DNA from: Brevundimonas sp.
GTDB taxonomy: Bacteria; Pseudomonadota; Alphaproteobacteria; Caulobacterales; Caulobacteraceae
NCBI RefSeq assembly: GCF_004210735.1
Contig: NZ_SDZL01000007.1
Coordinates: 1-64,000 of the forward strand
Reading direction: 5' to 3'
DNA: 64,000 nucleotides
Shown: one piece after another, positions 59,678-64,000 of the stretch
How positions within the stretch are numbered: position 1 is the stretch's first letter
Layout of the letters: every line of letters starts with the position of its first letter
The notes under the pieces: generated by a model
What the model was told of the DNA's origin: nothing
The model's database searches: none
The model's input: the letters and a program-made list of their open reading frames with translations, nothing else
Program-made: the position numbers and the translations under genes

Positions 59678-61327
59678 ATGGGTTTGATCCTCGATCTCGC
59701 TCGCCAGTTTCTGCGTGACTACAACATCGATGGCCTGCCCGCCTCGGGTGTCTATGAGCCGGAGAAGTCTGCGGGCCGCGCCCTGTTCGAGGCGATCGAC
59801 AATCAACCTGGGTTCGGCGTCGCGGCCGGGGACAGCATCTGGCAGACGCCGACCATGCCGGGCGCGAACGGGGGGCCCGGCGATATCATCGCCGTTAATG
59901 GCCAAACGCCCGAGGGCTATATCGCCCAGTTGTGGGAGCCGCTGCGTCAGGCCCACCCCGGCTATATCACCCGCGCGCTGCTGGGTAAGGATCAGTCCGG
60001 CACGCACGACATGTGGCGGTATGAGTTCACTCCGCCGAATCCGCAAAAGACGATCCTGCTGACGTGCAACGCCCACGGGTTCGAGCGTCTGAGCCAGATC
60101 GGCGTCTTCCTTTTCCTGCGAGAGGTTGCGCAGAACTGGAAATCACATGCTGGCCTAGCGCATCTGCGTTGGAATGTGCGGATCGTCGTCGTCCCTATCG
60201 TCAATCCCTGGGGGCTGGCGCAGTCGCCGCCGACACGCTGGAACAGCAGGCTGGTCGATCTGAACCGGAACTATGATTACCGGTGGACCGAGTATGTGGT
60301 GACGAACCCCAGCGAGACAGGATCAAAAGGCAGCGCGCCATTCTCGGAGGTCGAGGCACAGTATCTGCGCGATATGCTGGACCAATATCCGGAGGCGGTG
60401 GCCTGGTTCGACATGCACGACGTGAACGGTCCTGGCCCCAGCGGCGCGGAGACGATCACCCACATCCTTTATGCGCCGAACCCGCTTAACAGCGGAGCCG
60501 CGATCAACATCGGGCGCGAGGTGTTCGAGAGTATCAAAGGGCCGGACGACAATCTCTTGTGCTTCGGCGCCGCGCCCCAGCCTAGCGCGGGCAACTATGC
60601 GACAGCACGGGGCCTGATAGGCGCCACGCCCGAGGCGACGACAGACGGAAGCAGTTCGTCGCGCTGGACCAGCCTGGCCACAACGAGGGCGGTCAAGTTT
60701 TGGGGCAATCTGATAATCCGGGCATCATATCAGGACAGGCCCTCGGCGCGTGTATGCGCGCCGTTCGTGATGCAAGCTCGATGGGCGGCGGGGTCCGACC
60801 CCAGCATCCTGACCAGCGCCACGACCTATGCCGATATCCCTGGCCTAAACCTGATGTGCCGAGTTCCGGGCGCAGGCCTGATGATCTTCGACGGAGTCGC
60901 CACCGTTCGGGTAACTGGCGCTGGCACCGGAAACCCGGGGCGGGTTTTCCTCACTCCCAAGATCGGCATCGAACAAAATCCGGTAGCCGTGGCCTCGGCC
61001 GTCCGCAACGACTATTGGGAGGTCTATGACGATGTTCAGAGTGGACGCGTCAGTGTGATCCCGTTCAAGGCTGTGATTCCGGTCGCTGGAAACAACGGAC
61101 CGATCTCCGGCGGCCCTCAACTGCGCGCCGGATTGTGGTGGCGCACCAGCACCGAAACGCCCGGCGCGACAATAGAACTGCTGCGCTATCAGGCGACGCT
61201 AGAGTTTCGGCCGTCGGATCATGTCGCCAAGTTCCAGTACTATCGATCCACCGGTTTCATGAGTGAGAGTGAGGGGGCCATGAAACAGATTTTCCCCTAT
61301 CCGAACCCGTTCGCGGAAACGCCCTGA
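59678..61327 (+). CDS. Tail protein with M14-type zinc carboxypeptidase domain
   Basis: A 549-residue protein. Residues ~120-330 form an M14 peptidase: zinc ligands His133 and Glu136 (CNAHGFERL), substrate-binding Asn196-Arg197 (DLNRNYDYRW), third ligand His247 (WFDMHDVNG) and likely catalytic Glu319 (GATPEAT). The spacings (His247 to Glu319 is 72, versus 74 in carboxypeptidase A) agree with the family. The C-terminal ~220 residues are beta-rich, as in tail appendages. GGAGG lies upstream of the ATG. It follows the tail tip gene, so it is probably part of the virion and may trim peptidoglycan or surface peptides. Confidence 0.8.
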   Translation: MGLILDLARQFLRDYNIDGLPASGVYEPEKSAGRALFEAIDNQPGFGVAAGDSIWQTPTMPGANGGPGDIIAVNGQTPEGYIAQLWEPLRQAHPGYITRALLGKDQSGTHDMWRYEFTPPNPQKTILLTCNAHGFERLSQIGVFLFLREVAQNWKSHAGLAHLRWNVRIVVVPIVNPWGLAQSPPTRWNSRLVDLNRNYDYRWTEYVVTNPSETGSKGSAPFSEVEAQYLRDMLDQYPEAVAWFDMHDVNGPGPSGAETITHILYAPNPLNSGAAINIGREVFESIKGPDDNLLCFGAAPQPSAGNYATARGLIGATPEATTDGSSSSRWTSLATTRAVKFWGNLIIRASYQDRPSARVCAPFVMQARWAAGSDPSILTSATTYADIPGLNLMCRVPGAGLMIFDGVATVRVTGAGTGNPGRVFLTPKIGIEQNPVAVASAVRNDYWEVYDDVQSGRVSVIPFKAVIPVAGNNGPISGGPQLRAGLWWRTSTETPGATIELLRYQATLEFRPSDHVAKFQYYRSTGFMSESEGAMKQIFPYPNPFAETP

Positions 61328-61401
61328 TCTGCAGAGGCCTCGCTTTAATGCACAAACGTAAGGGTTGAAAGGTGCGGCGCACTCTCTTTAGGGTCGCGCC
61401 C

Positions 61402-61527
61402 ATGACCTCGTCGCCTCGCGTTAAATGGATCCGAGTTCTGGCCCTGATCGCGGCGGTGATCTTCTGTGTATGGGCCTGGGGGTCCATGTTCGATCTGGGG
61501 CGCAGCCTGTTCGAGCGCATCTTCTAA
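61402..61527 (+). CDS. 41-residue membrane protein
   Basis: A small ORF: MTSSPRVKWIRVLALIAA, then VIFCVWAWGSMFDLGRSL and FERIF. One membrane helix between charged ends. It lies between the tail peptidase and an HTH gene in the late operon, with a TAGGG site. It may be a lysis accessory or pinholin-like peptide; function is not shown. Confidence 0.5.
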   Translation: MTSSPRVKWIRVLALIAAVIFCVWAWGSMFDLGRSLFERIF

Positions 61528-61533
61528 ACCCGC

Positions 61534-61929
61534 ATGTCCAGGCGGGCGCTCAACGTCGATCATGAGGTCGAGGACGCCATGATGCGTCAGGTCGGCGCGC
61601 GCCTGAGGTTCGAACGTCTGGAAGCGCGCCTGTCGCAGAAGGCGTTGGGCGCCCTGATCGGCGTCACCAACATTCAGATCGGCTGCTACGAGACGGGGGC
61701 CACGCCCCTTCCGCTGGCGCGGGCCGTGCTGTTGGCGGGCGCGCTGGACATCGATGTCAGGCGACTGCTGCCGTCGGCCGACGACCTTCCGACCGGTCAC
61801 CGCCGGCGCGTCGAAGAGTATCCCGAACTGATCGCGCTATACCGCCAGCTGAATGAGCGGTCCCGCAGCCGGGTGCGCCAGCTGGCGGAACAGTTGATCG
61901 ATCAGGGCGGCGTCCAGGGCGCATCCTGA
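61534..61929 (+). CDS. XRE-family transcriptional regulator
   Basis: A 131-residue protein with an XRE HTH (LRFERLEARLSQKALGALIGVTNIQIGCYETG, residues ~23-55). The rest includes LDIDVRRLLPSADD and a helical C-terminus (LIALYRQLNERSRSRVRQLAEQLI). It lies seven bases after the 41-residue membrane protein and before the holin-like genes, so it may regulate a lysogenic or late set. No ribosome binding site is obvious. Confidence 0.75.
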   Translation: MSRRALNVDHEVEDAMMRQVGARLRFERLEARLSQKALGALIGVTNIQIGCYETGATPLPLARAVLLAGALDIDVRRLLPSADDLPTGHRRRVEEYPELIALYRQLNERSRSRVRQLAEQLIDQGGVQGAS

Positions 61930-61983
61930 ACCCAGGACGGCCGCGCCGTCCTTTCTCCCAGTGAGCCACCAAGGGGGCCTTCT

Positions 61984-62367
61984 ATGGCTGATGCACCGAC
62001 GCCTTCCGGGGCGCTGGCTGAACTGGCGCGCCTGGCCGCACCGTGGGCGCCGGGGATCGCGGGGGCCGTGCTGGCCCTGGCCTTCCTGGACGGCCTGACC
62101 CCGCGGGGCCGGGTCGTGGCGCTGGCGGTCGGGCTGGCGTCCGCCGCCTTCATCGGGCCGATGTTCGTTGAGATCGGCGGGCTTTTCTGGCCGGGCGGCG
62201 CGCTTCCGGGACGGTTCGCCGGGGGGCTGTATTTCCTGACCGGGATCTCGGCCATGGGGTTCCTGCCGCCGCTGCTGGGGTGGATCAAGCGGGTGGCGGG
62301 CGATCCGCTGTCACTGCTGAAGGTGCGTATTGGACCACCCACGGCGCCGACAGGAGGCGCGACATGA
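61984..62367 (+). CDS. Holin-like membrane protein
   Basis: A 127-residue protein with three or four hydrophobic segments (GIAGAVLALAFLDGL, VVALAVGLASAAFIGPMFV, FAGGLYFLTGISAMGFLPPLL) and a basic C-terminus. Size, topology and position after the tail genes are typical of phage holins. The stop overlaps the next ATG by four bases. Confidence 0.65.
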   Translation: MADAPTPSGALAELARLAAPWAPGIAGAVLALAFLDGLTPRGRVVALAVGLASAAFIGPMFVEIGGLFWPGGALPGRFAGGLYFLTGISAMGFLPPLLGWIKRVAGDPLSLLKVRIGPPTAPTGGAT

Positions 62368-62666
62368 TCGGCATGCTGAGCGCGGCGCTGGCCGCCGTCA
62401 TCGTGGCGATCGTCGCGCTGGCGGGGATCGTCGGCTGGGGCGGCCGGGTCAGTTGTGCGCAGCGGATCGGCCTGTGCGTCATGGCGGCGGGCCTGGTGTG
62501 GGCCGGGCCGGCGCGGTTCATGGGATATCCGCCCGGCCTGGGTGACCTGTTGTTTGTGGCCGGGATCGTGATTCACCTGGGCGCAGTCTATGGCCCCGCG
62601 ATGTGGCGCAAGGTCGACGCCCTGGATGGCGAAGCGGACGGGCGGGTTTCGCTGAGGCGGCGCTAG
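62364..62666 (+). CDS. Second holin-like membrane protein
   Basis: A 100-residue protein with three hydrophobic stretches (LSAALAAVIVAIVALAGIVGW, RIGLCVMAAGLVWAGPA, LLFVAGIVIHLGAVYGPAM) and a basic tail. It is coupled by ATGA to the first holin-like gene, with GGAGG upstream. A holin/antiholin or two-component pore is possible. Its TAG shares a CTAG with the convergent stop of the next gene. Confidence 0.6.
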   Translation: MIGMLSAALAAVIVAIVALAGIVGWGGRVSCAQRIGLCVMAAGLVWAGPARFMGYPPGLGDLLFVAGIVIHLGAVYGPAMWRKVDALDGEADGRVSLRRR

Positions 62667-62770
62667 AACAGGCGGCTGAGCCGGATCCAGATGCCCCATG
62701 CGGACCAGGCCGCACCGGCGAGTGTGAGGGCCAGCAGTAGTCCGACGACGATGCGGTCGAACAGTTTCAT
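62663..62770 (-). CDS. 35-residue membrane peptide
   Basis: A tiny ORF: MKLFDRIVVGLLLALTLAG, then AAWSAWGIWIRLSRLF. One membrane helix with basic ends. The stop forms a shared palindromic CTAG with the holin-like gene, so both genes end at the same four bases on opposite strands. No strong ribosome binding site. Possibly a small prophage membrane peptide; support is limited to its composition. Confidence 0.4.
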   Translation of the reverse strand: MKLFDRIVVGLLLALTLAGAAWSAWGIWIRLSRLF

Positions 62771-62844
62771 GGAAGCAACCCAGCCCGTCCGTTCTCAGTG
62801 CGCCACGGGCATCTCGGACAACCCCCATCGCACGGCGTGCGCAG

Positions 62845-63111
62845 TCATGCAGCCCTCTGGGCCGAGGGGGATCGAACATAGGCCCGGAGGGCCATCAGAG
62901 CAGCCTGATCCAGACCATCGCACCGCTCGCCACACTGATCCATGATGACCTGGATCAGGGTGTCGGCCTCTGCCCCGGATTGCGGCATGTGTTGCAGCAG
63001 GAAGATTTCGGCCTGCTCGAAGTCCGATGCTTGGTCGTCGCTGGCATCGTCAGCTTCCCGCAGTTTCAGCCAGACGGCGACTGCGTCTTCAAAGGTCCAC
63101 TTGCGTCCCAT
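62845..63111 (-). CDS. Small acidic protein of unknown function
   Basis: An 88-residue protein (MGRKWTFEDAVAVWLKLREA start) that is acidic and helical, with QHMPQSGAEADTLIQVIMDQ. GGGAGGG lies eight bases before the ATG, which argues for expression. It overlaps the end of the upstream membrane gene by 46 bases. The 74 bases between this gene and the 35-residue peptide contain nothing I can identify. Confidence 0.6.
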   Translation of the reverse strand: MGRKWTFEDAVAVWLKLREADDASDDQASDFEQAEIFLLQHMPQSGAEADTLIQVIMDQCGERCDGLDQAALMALRAYVRSPSAQRAA

Positions 63112-63527
63112 TTCGTCGCGCCCTCCCGCGCGAAACGTCGGGCGGCCCAGGCTTCCCAGGCGCCGAACAAGAATGTGAGGCTCAGCAGGCCGGCGACGCC
63201 GATGCGCGCCGACACTGCCGTCCAGATGAAATAGGCGCCGGTGAGGGACACGAGGTGAGACACGACGGCAATCAGTTGGAACCCGGCGGCGGCCGTCAGC
63301 CACCATCGACCTCTGACTTCGACGACGATCCACATGGCGACGAACAGAGTGAGTTCGAGCGCCGCGAGTCCCGCCCGCCACTGGCCGATCTGGAGAGGCT
63401 CCAAGAGCGGGGTGGCGAGGATGTTCACCAGCACCAGGACGGCGATCACGCGCTCTGGCCAGCCGCCGACGACGACCAGGGCCAGCAGCCCCAGCGCCGT
63501 CAGACAGAGGAAGAAGAGCGTAATCAC
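63066..63527 (-). CDS. Multi-pass membrane protein
   Basis: A 153-residue membrane protein starting with GTG. About five hydrophobic segments (ITLFFLCLTALGLLALVVVGG, VIAVLVLVNILATPLL, LTLFVAMWIVVEV, FQLIAVVSHLVSL, IGVAGLLSLTFLFG) and a basic end. It sits with other leftward small genes past the lysis genes, a typical place for lysogenic conversion or superinfection exclusion genes; no function can be assigned. Confidence 0.6.
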   Translation of the reverse strand: MITLFFLCLTALGLLALVVVGGWPERVIAVLVLVNILATPLLEPLQIGQWRAGLAALELTLFVAMWIVVEVRGRWWLTAAAGFQLIAVVSHLVSLTGAYFIWTAVSARIGVAGLLSLTFLFGAWEAWAARRFAREGATKWDASGPLKTQSPSG

Positions 63528-63534
63528 CGACTGA

Positions 63535-63885
63535 TCAGGCCGCCGCCGCCAAGTCGTCTTGGGCAGCGCCGGTGATGGGCTTGGACTCTGTCAGGCCGGA
63601 CATCGACCAGTCGAGTCCGAGGCGTCGGCCATCCCGCTCGAAATGGCTGTGGGCGCCTATGATCTGGCCTCGGGCTTCTACGAGCGCCGAAAGCGCCGCC
63701 GCCGTCTTTTGCAGGCCGGATTGACCCACGCACGCGGCGATGCCGGCGGGAACCCGCCCTTCGAAAATAGTCGTGAGCAGCGCCGTCAAACGTGCGCCGC
63801 TGACATCCAGCTGACGTTCGGATTGGATTAGCTCGTGCGCCACCAGCGAGGCGAAAGCATTCTGATCGGGAGTGTTCGAGTTCAT
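63535..63885 (-). CDS. Small helical protein of unknown function
   Basis: A 116-residue protein (MNSNTPDQNAFASLVAHELI start) that looks helical, with KTAAALSALVEARGQIIGAHSHFERDGRR. GAGGA lies upstream of the ATG. It lies eight bases before the membrane protein gene on the same strand and is likely in the same message. No known motif. Confidence 0.6.
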   Translation of the reverse strand: MNSNTPDQNAFASLVAHELIQSERQLDVSGARLTALLTTIFEGRVPAGIAACVGQSGLQKTAAALSALVEARGQIIGAHSHFERDGRRLGLDWSMSGLTESKPITGAAQDDLAAAA

Positions 63886-63895
63886 GGCGTCCTCT

Positions 63896-64000
63896 TCAAC
63901 GGAAGCTCGGCTCGAGCATCTCCAAGGTTCCGAAGAGGGCGTTCAGGAGACCGCTGAAAACGATCAGAACGACCATTCCGGCGACCGCCCATCCGACGAT
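63896..64000 (-). CDS. Membrane protein fragment at right edge
   Basis: The last 34 codons of a leftward gene that starts beyond the window: IVGWAVAGMVVLIVFSGLLN, then ALFGTLEMLEPSFR. The visible part is a membrane helix followed by a short polar tail. It lies 10 bases before the ATG of the next gene and probably shares its operon. Confidence 0.5.
   Translation of the reverse strand: MVGWAVAGMVVLIVFSGLLNALFGTLEMLEPSFR

Larger units (their letters stand above)
27411..64000. mobile_element. Tailed-phage prophage (HK97-like head, siphovirus/GTA-like tail), right end outside window
   Basis: The region after tRNA-Arg has an integrase, excisionase-like protein, repressor/Cro pair, replication genes, terminases, portal, prohead protease, capsid, connectors, tail tube, tape measure, tail tip and holin-like genes in standard order. 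Nothing resembling a second copy of the tRNA 3' end was found up to 64000, so the right attachment site lies beyond. All major structural genes are open, so the prophage looks intact. Confidence 0.93.

Noticed and set aside
61330-64000. Right attachment site (copy of the tRNA-Arg 3' end)
   Set aside because: I saw no match to the tRNA end in this part of the window, so the prophage right boundary is not here.

Overview
The window looks like the chromosome of an alphaproteobacterium of the order Caulobacterales, most likely Brevundimonas or a close relative. The evidence is high GC content, the rpmH-rnpA-yidC-engB order, a short NrdA, an OmpA-like leader at the left edge, and DnaA and CtrA-like boxes upstream of nrdA. 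Genus is inferred from protein style alone.

Bases 1 to about 27,410 are host chromosome: the end of an OmpA-like gene, a short-chain dehydrogenase and a thiolase (fatty acid or polyhydroxyalkanoate type chemistry), a UDP-glucuronate-epimerase-like gene and a mannose-1-phosphate guanylyltransferase fused to an AGE-type isomerase (surface sugar precursors), a tightly coupled trehalose operon (otsB, GH15 hydrolase, otsA), kdsD, the rpmH-rnpA-yidC-engB operon, a VTT-family membrane protein coupled to a histidine kinase, nrdB and nrdA separated by nucleotidyltransferase, phosphoesterase and PAP2 genes, an LpxR-like outer membrane protein, a gamma-glutamyltransferase lipoprotein, and a tRNA-Arg(ACG).

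From the tRNA-Arg to the right edge lies a tailed-phage prophage (HK97-like head, siphovirus/GTA-like tail). Its right attachment site is not in the window. Left to right: a three-gene ATPase/STAS-like cassette next to the tRNA; integrase and an excisionase-like protein; a leftward early operon (sliding clamp, a ParB protein ending in a Ros/MucR domain, small membrane proteins); an immunity region with a divergent repressor and Cro-like gene sharing 17-bp operators with a second divergent promoter about 1.3 kb away; a rightward early operon of overlapping genes including a DNA methyltransferase and a winged-helix initiator gene that carries four iteron-like repeats; HNH endonuclease, terminases, portal, protease, capsid, connectors, tail tube, tail chaperones, tape measure and tail-tip genes; a tail-tip protein with a C-terminal intein-like Hint domain; a separate tail protein that is an M14 zinc carboxypeptidase; holin-like proteins; and a leftward group of small accessory genes running off the edge.

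The strongest candidates for something new are the ATPase/STAS-like cassette between the tRNA and int, the wHTH-ParB-Ros/MucR fusion, the lambda-O-like initiator with internal iterons, and the Hint and M14 domains of the tail. No insertion sequence, CRISPR array or rRNA was seen, and no gap between genes exceeds about 300 bases.
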